From contig NZ_JABUMX010000003.1 in NCBI RefSeq assembly GCF_013327855.1, positions 496,001 to 560,000 of the forward strand: a stretch of 64,000 nucleotides of DNA. Direction: 5' to 3'. Below are positions 1 through 7,936 of this stretch, one piece after another. Every line of letters begins with the position of its first letter. Within the stretch, counting starts at the first letter, position 1. The notes beneath the pieces were generated by a model that did no database searches, was not told the origin of the DNA, and saw only the letters and a list, made by a program, of their open reading frames with translations. A program made the translations under genes and the position numbers. Source of the stretch: Phyllobacterium pellucidum. Its GTDB lineage: Bacteria > Pseudomonadota > Alphaproteobacteria > Rhizobiales > Rhizobiaceae.

Positions 1-492
1 GTGGAAGCGCCGCTTTACGACACCGGCGCAACACCCGAAGATGTCGCGCTTGTCCTCGCCGAAGCCAAGGCGCTCGAGGTGAGTGAACGCAATCCCGGGG
101 CCTTGGTGATCGGGTCGGATCAAACCTTGTCCCTTGGCGATGAGGTGCTGCACAAACCTGACGACATGGATGCTGCCCGCCGGCAATTGCTCAAGCTTTC
201 GGGCCAGACACATCATCTGAACAGCGCTGTGGTGCTTGCCAGGGACGGCGAGACCTTGTGGCGACACGTATCGGTGGCCCGCATGACGGTGCGCGATCTC
301 GACCCGGGCTTTATCGGTCGTTACCTTTCTCGTGCCGGCGAGATTGCCCTGCAAAGTGTCGGTGCCTATCAGATCGAGGGCGAGGGCGTGCAATTGTTCG
401 AAAAGATTGACGGCGACTATTTCACCATTGTCGGCCTGCCCTTGCTGCCATTGCTTGTTGAACTGCGCCGGGAAGGTGCCATCGATGGCTGA
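1..492 (+). CDS. maf: Maf-like nucleotide pyrophosphatase (5' end outside window)
   Basis: Maf/HAM1-type nucleoside triphosphate pyrophosphatase, a cytoplasmic family that hydrolyses non-canonical or modified nucleotides. The frame is open through base 1, so the first roughly 35-40 residues, including the N-terminal nucleotide-binding loop, lie upstream; 163 residues remain against about 200 for the family. The GTG at base 1 is internal, not the start. Visible family signatures are GSDQTL with the following HKP (about residues 38-52) and the [11 protein letters not shown] segment near residue 120. The stop overlaps the aroE start by 8 bp, so the two are translationally coupled. The family call is firm; substrate specificity cannot be read from the sequence. 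Confidence 0.9.
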   Translation: MEAPLYDTGATPEDVALVLAEAKALEVSERNPGALVIGSDQTLSLGDEVLHKPDDMDAARRQLLKLSGQTHHLNSAVVLARDGETLWRHVSVARMTVRDLDPGFIGRYLSRAGEIALQSVGAYQIEGEGVQLFEKIDGDYFTIVGLPLLPLLVELRREGAIDG

Positions 493-1321
493 CGCATTGC
501 ATGCCTTTGTTGCTGGTTATCCCATTCGCCATTCGCGCTCGCCGCTCATTCATGGCCATTGGCTGAAGACCCATGGAATTGCCGGCTCCTACCGGGCGAT
601 TGAAGTTGCGCCTGATAGTTTCGCGAACTTCGTCACCGGGATGCGGCAGGCCGGTTTGGTCGGCGGCAATATTACCCTTCCACACAAGGAAGCAGCCTTC
701 GCTCTCGCCGATAGGCTCGATGCCGCTGCAGAGGAGATTGGGGCGGTCAACACGCTTTGGTTCCGCGACGGCGCGCTTTGGGGCGGGAATACGGATGCCT
801 ATGGCTTTGCGGCAAATCTCGACGCTTATGGCCCGGGCTGGGACAAGGGCAGCAGCGCACTTGTTCTCGGCGCGGGCGGCGCCAGCCGCGCCATTGTCTA
901 TGCGCTGAAGCAGCGCGGCTTCAGCGATATCCGCATCGTCAATCGTACCCTTGGCCGTGCGCAGGAACTTGCCGACCGATTTGGCAAAGGCGTTAGCGCT
1001 CATTCCTGGGCGGCCGTGCCCGAACTGACACGGGACGCCGATCTCATCGTGAATACGACTTCGCTCGGCATGGAAGGCAAGGATGAACTGGAGATTGATC
1101 TTGCAAGTGCCAGACCGGACGCCCTGGTCACCGATATTGTTTACGTTCCGCTCGAAACACCGCTGCTGCATGCCGCACGCGCTTGCGGATTGAAGACCGT
1201 CGATGGGCTCGGCATGCTGTTGCATCAAGCGGTACCCGGCTTCGAACACTGGTTCGGGAAAAGGCCGGAAGTAACCGTTGAATTGCGCGACCTTGTGCTC
1301 GCGGATATGGCAAAGCGATGA
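485..1321 (+). CDS. aroE: Shikimate dehydrogenase
   Basis: NADPH-dependent reduction of 3-dehydroshikimate to shikimate, the fourth step of chorismate synthesis. The ATG at 485 gives 278 residues, the family length. The N-terminal substrate domain carries SRSP (17-20), the catalytic Lys68 in NITLPHK and Asp104 in GNTDAYG; the Rossmann domain carries the glycine-rich GAGGASRA loop (129-136) and an NRT motif expected for NADP preference. A longer frame open from 332 would overlap maf deeply and is rejected. The gene overlaps maf by 8 bp and coaE by 4 bp (ATGA), so maf-aroE-coaE is one operon. Confidence 0.97.
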   Translation: MADALHAFVAGYPIRHSRSPLIHGHWLKTHGIAGSYRAIEVAPDSFANFVTGMRQAGLVGGNITLPHKEAAFALADRLDAAAEEIGAVNTLWFRDGALWGGNTDAYGFAANLDAYGPGWDKGSSALVLGAGGASRAIVYALKQRGFSDIRIVNRTLGRAQELADRFGKGVSAHSWAAVPELTRDADLIVNTTSLGMEGKDELEIDLASARPDALVTDIVYVPLETPLLHAARACGLKTVDGLGMLLHQAVPGFEHWFGKRPEVTVELRDLVLADMAKR

Positions 1322-1905
1322 TCGTGCTTGGGCTCACCGGATCTATCGGCATGGGCAAATCCACCGCGGCGCAGATGTTCATGGATGCCGGAATTCCGGT
1401 ACATTCGGCCGATGACGCCGTGCACAGGCTTTACTCCGGCGTCGCCGTGCCCCTGATCGAAGACGCGTTCCCTGGAACGACGGCGGGCGGCACGGTTGAT
1501 CGCACGAAGCTCTCGTCGGCCGTTGTCGGCAATCGCGAAGCGTTGAAGCGGCTCGAGGCAATCATCCACCCGCTCGTTCGCGACGAAGAAATCAGGTTTC
1601 GCGATGAGGCGAGGGAGCGCGGGGAAAAGTTGATTGTCCTCGACATTCCGCTCCTGTTCGAAACTGGCGGCGAAAAGCGCGTGGACAAGGTTCTCGTCGT
1701 TTCTGCGCCGGAAGAGGTGCAACGCCAACGCGTCCTCGATCGGCCTGGCATGACGCCGGAAAAGCTCGAAGCAATCCTGGCCCGACAAATGCCCGACGCC
1801 GAAAAGAGAAGGCGGGCGGATTTCGTCGTCGACACGCGTTACGATTTTGCTATCACGCGCGCCGCAGTCAACAAGATCATCGCGGCGCTGATCGCTGAGG
1901 CGTGA
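1318..1905 (+). CDS. coaE: Dephospho-CoA kinase
   Basis: Last step of coenzyme A synthesis: phosphorylation of the 3'-hydroxyl of dephospho-CoA. The 195-residue protein has the P-loop GSIGMGKST at residues 8-16, the HSADD segment that follows it in this family, and the lid and CoA-binding region with HPLVRDEE. The ATG overlaps the aroE stop (ATGA), indicating translational coupling. CoaA, the first committed CoA enzyme, is encoded about 12 kb away in the his operon. Length and motifs are normal. Confidence 0.97.
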   Translation: MIVLGLTGSIGMGKSTAAQMFMDAGIPVHSADDAVHRLYSGVAVPLIEDAFPGTTAGGTVDRTKLSSAVVGNREALKRLEAIIHPLVRDEEIRFRDEARERGEKLIVLDIPLLFETGGEKRVDKVLVVSAPEEVQRQRVLDRPGMTPEKLEAILARQMPDAEKRRRADFVVDTRYDFAITRAAVNKIIAALIAEA

Positions 1906-1944
1906 GCCCTCGTTCGTTGAAAAGGGGATACTGACAATCCGGAC

Positions 1945-1979
1945 TTGCCCCACGCGTTGGTTTCATGGAACGTGGGCAA
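1945..1979 (+). promoter_or_regulatory. Inverted repeat just upstream of the dnaQ ribosome-binding site
   Basis: TTGCCCCACG (1945-1954) can pair with CGTGGGCAA (1971-1979), a 9-10 bp stem with one bulged C. It ends directly before the dnaQ Shine-Dalgarno AAAGGTGAG. There is no U-run, so it is not a terminator; it could modulate ribosome access or be an operator. Pairing is seen by eye only. Confidence 0.35.
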
Positions 1980-1992
1980 AAAAGGTGAGTCG

Positions 1993-2703
1993 ATGCGCGA
2001 GATCATTTTCGATACGGAAACAACCGGCCTCGACCGGCTGGAAGACCGCGTCATCGAAATTGGCGGCGTCGAACTGATCAACCGGTTTCCGACCGGCCGT
2101 ACGTTCCACGTCTATATCAATCCTGAAGGCAAGGCTGTTCACGCCGATGCGCTGGCGGTTCATGGCATCAGCAACGACAAGCTGCTCGACAAGCCGCTTT
2201 TCGCTGGCATCCTGCATGACTTCCTGGATTTCATCGACGGCGCCAAGCTGATCGCGCATAACGCGATGTTCGACATCGGCTTTATCAATACCGAGCTCAA
2301 TCGGCTTGGTCATCCGCCGATCCATACGGACCGGGTCGTTGATACGCTGGCGCTCGCCCGCCGCAAGCATCCTATGGGTCCAAACTCGCTTGATGCGCTC
2401 TGCCGGCGCTATGGCATCGACAACAGCCACCGCACGATGCACGGCGCGCTTCTCGATTCGCAGTTGCTCGCCGAGGTCTATATCGAGCTTATCGGCGGCA
2501 AGCAGGCGGCGCTCGGTCTGACCATCGCCGAACAGGGTGACAGCGGCCGCACGGGCGGCGAGTCTCGCGTGATCCTGATTTCGCCGCGCCCAGTGCCGCT
2601 GAAGCCGCGCCTGACCGAGGCTGAAATATCCGCCCATGCACAACTCGTCACAAAGATCGGCGAAAAGGCTATCTGGAACGAACGCGTCGCCGTTCATCAA
2701 TAA
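1993..2703 (+). CDS. dnaQ: DNA polymerase III epsilon subunit (3'-5' proofreading exonuclease)
   Basis: Proofreading subunit of the replicative polymerase. The ATG at 1993 is preceded by a good ribosome-binding site (AAAGGTGAG) and gives 236 residues starting MREIIFDTETTGLD, the exo I motif with Asp7 and Glu9. Exo II is AHNAMFDIGF and exo III is the HGALLDSQLLAEVY region, so the DEDDh set is complete. QAALGLT in the C-terminal part is a plausible clamp-binding segment. The frame extends upstream to 1945 but would run through the hairpin and lacks the conserved start. It follows coaE by about 90 bp and ends at a bidirectional terminator. Confidence 0.95.
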   Translation: MREIIFDTETTGLDRLEDRVIEIGGVELINRFPTGRTFHVYINPEGKAVHADALAVHGISNDKLLDKPLFAGILHDFLDFIDGAKLIAHNAMFDIGFINTELNRLGHPPIHTDRVVDTLALARRKHPMGPNSLDALCRRYGIDNSHRTMHGALLDSQLLAEVYIELIGGKQAALGLTIAEQGDSGRTGGESRVILISPRPVPLKPRLTEAEISAHAQLVTKIGEKAIWNERVAVHQ

Positions 2704-2730
2704 AAAACCCGGGACCAGCCCGGGTTCTTC
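2702..2730. terminator. Bidirectional terminator between dnaQ and secB
   Basis: AACCCGGG (2706-2713), loop of 5, CCCGGGTT (2719-2726), followed by TTCTTCT on the plus strand and six T on the minus strand. It can serve convergent dnaQ and secB. Confidence 0.85.
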
Positions 2731-2750
2731 TCAAATCAAACGTAGTCGGC

Positions 2751-3257
2751 TCAACTGACCTTGGCCTTGGCCTGTTCCTCGGCCATGCGCTGCTGAAACA
2801 TCTGCGCGAAATCGATCGGATCGATCATCAGTGGCGGGAAACCGCCGTTGCGGGTGGCTTCTGCAATGATCTGGCGCGCAAACGGGAAGAGAAGGCGTGG
2901 GCACTCGATGAAGAGCAGCGGCAGCAAATGTTCCTGCGGGAAACCAACGAGACGGAAGACGCCGCCATAGACGAGTTCGGCATTGAAGAGGACTTCCTTG
3001 CCTTCGCCGGCCTTGGCCGAAAGTGTCAGAACGACGTCAAAGTCATTCTCGGCAATCGGATTGGCATTGACGTTCACGTTGATGCTGATCCCGGGTGCCT
3101 TGTCGCGCGGACGCAGCGAAAGCGGAGCGCCCGGGCTCTCGAAAGAAAGGTCTTTTACATATTGAGCCAGAATGTTCAGCGTCTGCTGCGGGCTCGTACC
3201 ATTCCCATTGGTCACTTCGTTGCCGTTTTCGGCATTCTCGTCAGGCTTTTGAGCCAT
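2751..3257 (-). CDS. secB: Protein-export chaperone SecB
   Basis: Cytosolic chaperone that holds preproteins unfolded and delivers them to SecA. The 168-residue protein has a polar, low-complexity N-terminus followed by the SecB core with SFESPGAP and the conserved hydrophobic C-terminal part ([14 protein letters not shown], then [15 protein letters not shown]). The length is typical for the order. It is convergent with dnaQ and lies downstream of fxsA on the same strand with about 150 bp between them. Confidence 0.96.
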   Translation of the reverse strand: MAQKPDENAENGNEVTNGNGTSPQQTLNILAQYVKDLSFESPGAPLSLRPRDKAPGISINVNVNANPIAENDFDVVLTLSAKAGEGKEVLFNAELVYGGVFRLVGFPQEHLLPLLFIECPRLLFPFARQIIAEATRNGGFPPLMIDPIDFAQMFQQRMAEEQAKAKVS

Positions 3258-3404
3258 TGTCTGGAAACCTTCTTTTGTTGCGTCCGCTTCGGCGGTTATC
3301 GATTTGGATGTGGCTCGCTAGCATGTGTGCCTTAGCGAGGCAAGCCGCGACCTCTAATCCTATAGTTCCAGCAGCCTAGGCCCAGAGCCGTAAAACTCTC
3401 TGCC

Positions 3405-3890
3405 TCAAGGTTTGGGGTTCCACGGCGAATCGGGGTCTGGCTTCCTTGAAAAGTCCTCCGGATTAAGATCGATCACCCTGTCCCTCCGACCCGGCGGATC
3501 CGAACGCGGCGACCGGCGCATACCGGGCTTGACGACGACGATGCGGTCCTTGACCAGCCGCCAGCCGACATCCCGCACTGCCGGAATGAACAGAAGCAGG
3601 CCAATGATATCGGTAATGAACCCGGGAACGATCAGGAGGAAGGCCGCGACGATCAACATGACACCGTGAACGAGTTCGCGCCCCGGCGTGCGACCGGCTG
3701 CCGTCTCGGACCGAATGTGCTGAATCAGGCCGAAGCCCTGTACACGCAGAAGGAAGACGCCAAGAAAGATCGACAGGATCACGAGGCCCAGCGTTGCGAG
3801 GACGCCGATCTTGCTGCCAACGATGACAAATCCGGCAATCTCCAGGAACGGCAAGGCGAGCAGGAGCAGGGGAACGAAAAGCGATCGCAA
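3405..3890 (-). CDS. fxsA: FxsA family inner-membrane protein
   Basis: Small cytoplasmic-membrane protein of the FxsA family (the E. coli protein suppresses phage T7 F-exclusion; the cellular role is unclear). Several hydrophobic segments cover about residues 1-110 (PLLLLALPFLEIAGFVIVG, then LATLGLVILSIFLGVFLL, then HGVMLIVAAFLLIVPGFITD), followed by a charged Arg/Pro-rich tail. I chose a TTG start at 3890 (161 residues) because AAAGG lies 10 nt upstream and it begins at the conserved core. A longer frame up to 3998 adds about 36 residues that do not look conserved, so the start is uncertain. It is divergent from the Tim44-like gene. Confidence 0.85.
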   Translation of the reverse strand: MRSLFVPLLLLALPFLEIAGFVIVGSKIGVLATLGLVILSIFLGVFLLRVQGFGLIQHIRSETAAGRTPGRELVHGVMLIVAAFLLIVPGFITDIIGLLLFIPAVRDVGWRLVKDRIVVVKPGMRRSPRSDPPGRRDRVIDLNPEDFSRKPDPDSPWNPKP

Positions 3891-3950
3891 AACTAATTTA
3901 CCTTTCAAAGGACATATGGGGATATTATCCATTCCCCGCGTCGATTTCAT

Positions 3951-3999
3951 GCCTATATAGGCAAGCAAGATGAGCATTTGTATGATTGCCATTGGCAAT
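3951..3999. promoter_or_regulatory. Two palindromes in the fxsA / Tim44-like divergent region
   Basis: GCCTATATAGGC at 3951-3962 is a perfect 12-bp palindrome. ATTGCCATTGGCAAT at 3985-3999 is palindromic apart from its central base. Both lie between the divergent starts at 3890 and 4069 and look like operators, or a TATATA -10 element in the first case. The cognate regulator is unknown. Confidence 0.4.
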
Positions 4000-4068
4000 C
4001 TATATGAATTTGGTATTTCGGCAGAAGATCGAAGACCCTAACGAACGCTGGGATGAGTGGCAGGCGAC

Positions 4069-4764
4069 ATGGAATATCTGGACTTTGGAACGATTTTCTT
4101 CTTCGTGGCGGCGGTGGTGATCTTCCTCCAGCTGCGCAAGGTCCTTGGCCGGCGGACCGGCAACGAGCGCCCTCCGTTCAACCCCTATACCCGAACGGCC
4201 GAGGTCGAAGACAAGGCCAAGCCGAGCGACAATGTGGTTTCGCTGCCGCGTCGCGGCGAAGTGAAGGAAAGCAGCTTCGAAAAGGTCGATGCTGTTGCCA
4301 AGCCGGGTACGCCCCTCAATGACGGATTGCGTGCGATTCAGAATGCCGATCCGAGCTTCGAGCCGGCAAAATTCCTCGACGGATCGAAGATGGCCTATGA
4401 AATGATCGTCATGTCCTTTGCCGATGGCGACCGCAAGACGCTGAAGTCGCTCCTGTCGCGCGAAGTGTTCGACGGTTTCGTCGCCGCCATAGCCGATCGG
4501 GAGTCGCGCGGCGAAAAGGTTCAGTCTTCCTTCGTTGGCATCAACAAGGCCGATATTATCGGCGCCGAGATGAAGGGCACCGAATCTCATGTCACCGTTC
4601 GCATCGTCAGCGAACTGATCTCCGCAACGCTCGACAAGAACGGTACGGTCATCGACGGCGACAAGGAAGCGGTTGCCGAGGTCAAGGATGTCTGGACGTT
4701 CGCCCGCGACACGCGTTCGAAGGACCCGAACTGGAAGCTCGTGGCGACCGAAGCGGAAGACTAA
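4069..4764 (+). CDS. Tim44/TimA family membrane-anchored protein
   Basis: The 231-residue protein begins MEYLDFGTIFF with one transmembrane segment (about residues 8-24). A charged linker with RRTGNERPPFNPY follows, then a C-terminal Tim44-like domain (about 80-230) ending in VWTFARDTRSKDPNWKLV, typical of the family. Alphaproteobacterial Tim44-like proteins resemble the mitochondrial import motor component; a role at the inner membrane is inferred. I preferred the ATG at 4069 over a GTG at 4057 because the conserved N-terminus starts there. It lies 20 bp upstream of mltA, in an operon continuing to the Smr and XRE genes. Confidence 0.88.
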   Translation: MEYLDFGTIFFFVAAVVIFLQLRKVLGRRTGNERPPFNPYTRTAEVEDKAKPSDNVVSLPRRGEVKESSFEKVDAVAKPGTPLNDGLRAIQNADPSFEPAKFLDGSKMAYEMIVMSFADGDRKTLKSLLSREVFDGFVAAIADRESRGEKVQSSFVGINKADIIGAEMKGTESHVTVRIVSELISATLDKNGTVIDGDKEAVAEVKDVWTFARDTRSKDPNWKLVATEAED

Positions 4765-4784
4765 TCAGCGATTGAGAAAAAGCC

Positions 4785-5885
4785 ATGCTGTCGCCCCTGT
4801 TCAAGCCGGTGGATTTTGCAGACTGCCCCGGTTGGCAAGACGATCACCACCTTCCCGCTTTCGAAGCCTTCCGGCGCTCCGCGCAGCATGTACTGGAAAA
4901 GCCCTATAAGAGCGGCTCCCTTGGCATCAGTTTTGAAGCGCTAGCGCCAATTTTTGCTGATTCACGTGAAACATTGGTGGAGACCGACGCGGCAGCGCGG
5001 CAGTTCTTCGAGCGCTGGTTCAGGCCGGCCCTGGTCCGGCCGGCGGATGCCGAGGATGGATTTGTAACGGGCTTCTACGAGCCAGAGGTAGCGGCGTCGC
5101 CCGTCCGTACCGATCGTTACACTGTCCCATTTCTCGGCCGCCCGGCCGATCTCGTCGATGTCAATGACAGCAATCGACCGCAAGGCTTCGATCCCTATTT
5201 CGCCTTTGCGCGAAAAACGCCCGAAGGCTTGACCGAATACTTCGACCGACCGGCAATTGAGAGGGGCGCGCTCGTCGGCCAGGGTCTCGAGATTGCCTTT
5301 GTCGAAAGCCCGGTTGACGCCTTCTTCATTCACGTCCAGGGCGCCGCTCGCCTCAAGATGACCGACGGCCGCCTCCGGCGGATCACCTATGCTGCGAAAA
5401 CTGGGCACAGGTTTACCGGTATCGGCAGGATTCTTCTCGAAAGCGGAGAAGTTCCGCCTGAAAAAATGTCGATGCAGGCAATCCGCGCCTGGCTGGCGGC
5501 AAATCCGGACAGGGCCCAGGCGCTTATGTGGAACAACCGTTCCTACATCTTTTTCCGCGAAGCCGACGTCGAAGATGAGACGCTTGGACCTGTCGCCGCA
5601 GCCAAAGTGCCGTTGACCAACGGCCGCTCGCTCGCCGTTGACCGCTTGCTGCATACATTTGGCACGCCGTTCTATATCCATGCACCGGACTTGAAGGCAT
5701 TTGGCGGCGACGGCTTTGCCCGGCTGATGATTGCGCAGGACACCGGCTCGGCAATTGTCGGCCCGGCCCGGGGCGATCTTTTTGCCGGATCGGGCGATGC
5801 GGCCGGCGAAATCGCCGGCGGCATCCGCAACCGTGCCGATTTTTATGCGCTGGTGCCCCGTTCGCTGTTGGCCGGGGCGCGATGA
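4785..5885 (+). CDS. mltA: MltA family lytic murein transglycosylase
   Basis: The MltA family cleaves the MurNAc-GlcNAc bond of peptidoglycan with 1,6-anhydro product formation. The 366-residue protein has the MltA barrel with GFYEPEV (about 102-108) and FIHVQGAARL, and a C-terminal 3D-type domain with catalytic Asp candidates in AQDTGSAIVG and GDLFAGSGDAAG. No signal peptide or lipobox is visible at the N-terminus (MLSPLFKPVDFADCPGW), and the Tim44-like stop lies only 20 bp upstream, leaving no room for one. How it reaches the periplasm is therefore unclear. It overlaps the next gene by 4 bp. Confidence 0.92.
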   Translation: MLSPLFKPVDFADCPGWQDDHHLPAFEAFRRSAQHVLEKPYKSGSLGISFEALAPIFADSRETLVETDAAARQFFERWFRPALVRPADAEDGFVTGFYEPEVAASPVRTDRYTVPFLGRPADLVDVNDSNRPQGFDPYFAFARKTPEGLTEYFDRPAIERGALVGQGLEIAFVESPVDAFFIHVQGAARLKMTDGRLRRITYAAKTGHRFTGIGRILLESGEVPPEKMSMQAIRAWLAANPDRAQALMWNNRSYIFFREADVEDETLGPVAAAKVPLTNGRSLAVDRLLHTFGTPFYIHAPDLKAFGGDGFARLMIAQDTGSAIVGPARGDLFAGSGDAAGEIAGGIRNRADFYALVPRSLLAGAR

Positions 5886-6436
5886 GGAAGCGGCCGCAGG
5901 ACGGATTCGCCACGCTTGAAGACCGGATCCTCTGGGAGACGGTGGCAAAGACCGCACGGCCATTGAAGGGCAAGACCAAGCCACTCTTTCTCAGCGACGA
6001 TCCCGAGAAGGAAGCCAAGGTCCATCCGTCCGCGCCGGAGAATACAAAGCCGATGGCCCTCGGCCCTGCTGTTCCAAAAGCCCCGCCGCCGCATCGTCTG
6101 CACCCGATCGACCGTCCGACGCACAAGAAAATCGCGCGCGGGCGCGTCGACATAGAGGCGAGGATCGATCTCCATGGCCTGACGCAAAGCGAGGCATATG
6201 GGCTGCTGCTCGGATTTTTGCAACGGGCGCATTTGCGCAAGCTGCGCTACGTGCTGGTCATTACCGGCAAGGGCTCTTCATTTGGAAGCGACGGCGTGCT
6301 GAAGCAGGCTGTGCCACTATGGTTTGCGACGCCGTCGTTCCGCCCGCTGGTCAATGGCTATGAGGACGCGGCCCGCAACCATGGCGGCAGCGGCGCTATC
6401 TATGTGCGCATGCGCCGCCTGAGCGATGCGCCATGA
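5882..6436 (+). CDS. Smr domain protein
   Basis: The 184-residue protein has a disordered, proline-rich N-terminal half and a C-terminal Smr domain (about 95-180) with the DLHGLTQSEA motif and VITGKGSSFGSDGVL, the nucleic-acid binding/nicking fold also found at the end of MutS2. Stand-alone Smr proteins may be nucleases or ribosome-rescue factors; which applies here is unknown. Both ends overlap neighbours by 4 bp (ATGA), so it sits in the Tim44-mltA-smr-XRE operon. Confidence 0.9.
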   Translation: MRKRPQDGFATLEDRILWETVAKTARPLKGKTKPLFLSDDPEKEAKVHPSAPENTKPMALGPAVPKAPPPHRLHPIDRPTHKKIARGRVDIEARIDLHGLTQSEAYGLLLGFLQRAHLRKLRYVLVITGKGSSFGSDGVLKQAVPLWFATPSFRPLVNGYEDAARNHGGSGAIYVRMRRLSDAP

Positions 6437-6795
6437 CGCCATTCGGGAAAAAACTTCGCGATCTCCGGGGCGAGCGGGGAATCTCGCAAAAGGAAATGGC
6501 CAAGGCAATCGGCGTCTCGGCTGCCTACCTTTCGGCGCTCGAGCACGGCAATCGTGGTCAACCGACCTGGGACAAGCTGCAGCGCATCATCCAGTACTTC
6601 AACATCATCTGGGACGAGGCGGAGGAATTGCAGCGGCTCGCGATGATTTCGGACCCGCGCGTCACCATCGATACCGGCGGTCTTTCGCCGGCAGCGACAG
6701 AGCTTGCCAACCTGCTAGCGATCACCATTGCCGATATGGATGATGCGACCGCCCGCGAGCTGATCGAGCGATTGAAAACCGTGCCGAAACGCTGA
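6433..6795 (+). CDS. XRE family helix-turn-helix regulator
   Basis: The 120-residue protein has an N-terminal Cro/C1-type HTH (about 6-60: LRDLRGERGISQKEMA, then VSAAYLSALEHGNRG) and a short helical C-terminal part with no recognisable ligand domain. It is the last gene of a tightly overlapping operon behind the Smr gene. Its targets are unknown; the context suggests envelope-related genes or autoregulation, which is inference. Confidence 0.9.
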   Translation: MTPFGKKLRDLRGERGISQKEMAKAIGVSAAYLSALEHGNRGQPTWDKLQRIIQYFNIIWDEAEELQRLAMISDPRVTIDTGGLSPAATELANLLAITIADMDDATARELIERLKTVPKR

Positions 6796-6804
6796 ACCTG
6801 TAGT

Positions 6805-7773
6805 CTAGAACAATTCTCGCAGCTGATCGATTTTCTCGTTCACCAGCCAGCCATAATAATTTTCGGCCGGAAACTCAGGCGCCTGGCCATTGGCGATACG
6901 CGCGGCGTTGGCGTCGGCTAGCGCGCGGGCGCGTGCATCGGCACCGCCTGTATTGTACAGCGTCGCGGTGACGCCGGGATTCTTGGAAATGTCGAAATCG
7001 GCAACGCGGCGGTAGACTTCGATGGAGTGCTTCAGTGTCGCCGCCATGTAGGGCAACGTCAGATCGGGATCCATGATGGTCTTGTAGACCTCGGCCGCAT
7101 GGTCGGCATCGAGCTTAGGCAGACCCGAATACCGATTGACCATATCGGTCATCTGCAATGCGACCAGCGGGCTGAGCTGACCTAGGCCGAAACTCTGGCC
7201 GGCGTAGAAGGGCTGGAAGAACACAGTGCTGAAACGGTTGTCAGGGAAGCGCTTGCCGCCTACCGTCTTGCCGCGAAAATCATGGTCCCAAACGTCCTCC
7301 CGGCAGGTCCACAAACGCAAGCTGTCCTTGAACTGCGCGCATTCCGAAAATTGCGGGCGCTTGACGAAAGTCCCGATGGTCTCGCCTTGATAGTCGAATG
7401 CGAGACCCTGCTGCACGTAGGAAATCGCCTTGACGTAGTAGGTTTGCAGGCGGTCATAGGCGTCGACATTATAGGTGTGCTCGCCGATCAATGCGCCGGC
7501 AATATGGACCGGATCGATGCCATAGGTTCGGGCAACGCTGGCGATCTTCGAGCGCAGTTTGGAGTCCGTTTTCAGAAGATTATAGATCTTCTGGTACTTG
7601 GCTTCGTATGTCGTGTTGAGATCGCGGGTGCGTTTTGCCGATGCAGCCGGAACGCCAGGCTGGCTCGCATTGCGATTTCCTTCCGGAACGACTGTCACGG
7701 CTGTCGCCGTTGGCACGGCCGCAAAAAGCGCGAGCGCAAGGCTCGTCGTGAGGCAGATCAGGTGGTTTCTCAT
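6805..7773 (-). CDS. DUF1402 family secreted protein, lysozyme-like
   Basis: The 322-residue protein starts at the ATG at 7773 with a Sec signal peptide (hydrophobic SLALALFAAV, processing near Ala25). It matches my knowledge of DUF1402, a Hyphomicrobiales family of unknown function. The mature part shows a pattern like lytic transglycosylases: a Glu in GALIGEHTYN, a GQSFGLGQLSP segment resembling the GLMQL motif, and ATLYNTGG resembling the AAYNAG motif. A muramidase-like activity in the periplasm is therefore plausible but unproven. A TTG at 7803 is an alternative start without a signal-peptide rationale. It is convergent with the XRE gene (9 bp apart). Confidence 0.8.
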   Translation of the reverse strand: MRNHLICLTTSLALALFAAVPTATAVTVVPEGNRNASQPGVPAASAKRTRDLNTTYEAKYQKIYNLLKTDSKLRSKIASVARTYGIDPVHIAGALIGEHTYNVDAYDRLQTYYVKAISYVQQGLAFDYQGETIGTFVKRPQFSECAQFKDSLRLWTCREDVWDHDFRGKTVGGKRFPDNRFSTVFFQPFYAGQSFGLGQLSPLVALQMTDMVNRYSGLPKLDADHAAEVYKTIMDPDLTLPYMAATLKHSIEVYRRVADFDISKNPGVTATLYNTGGADARARALADANAARIANGQAPEFPAENYYGWLVNEKIDQLRELF

Positions 7774-7856
7774 AGCGGTCCAGAATTCCGTCGGGCGTTC
7801 CAAATAGCCTCTTGCTCACGCGAAAGCCAGAAAAACCTCATCGTCAGCGCTTGCCC

Positions 7857-7893
7857 CAAAAGAAAAATGCCTCCCCCTCTGGCAGGGAGGCAT
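7857..7893 (-). terminator. Terminator of the hslV-hslU operon
   Basis: On the minus strand ATGCCTCCC (from 7893), a 9-nt loop and GGGAGGCAT (to 7867), followed by TTTTTCTTTT. A strong intrinsic terminator 44 bp past hslU. Confidence 0.9.
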
Positions 7894-7936
7894 TGTTTCG
7901 CATTGCAAAATGCGCCGCTGCCGCACTTGCAGGAAA

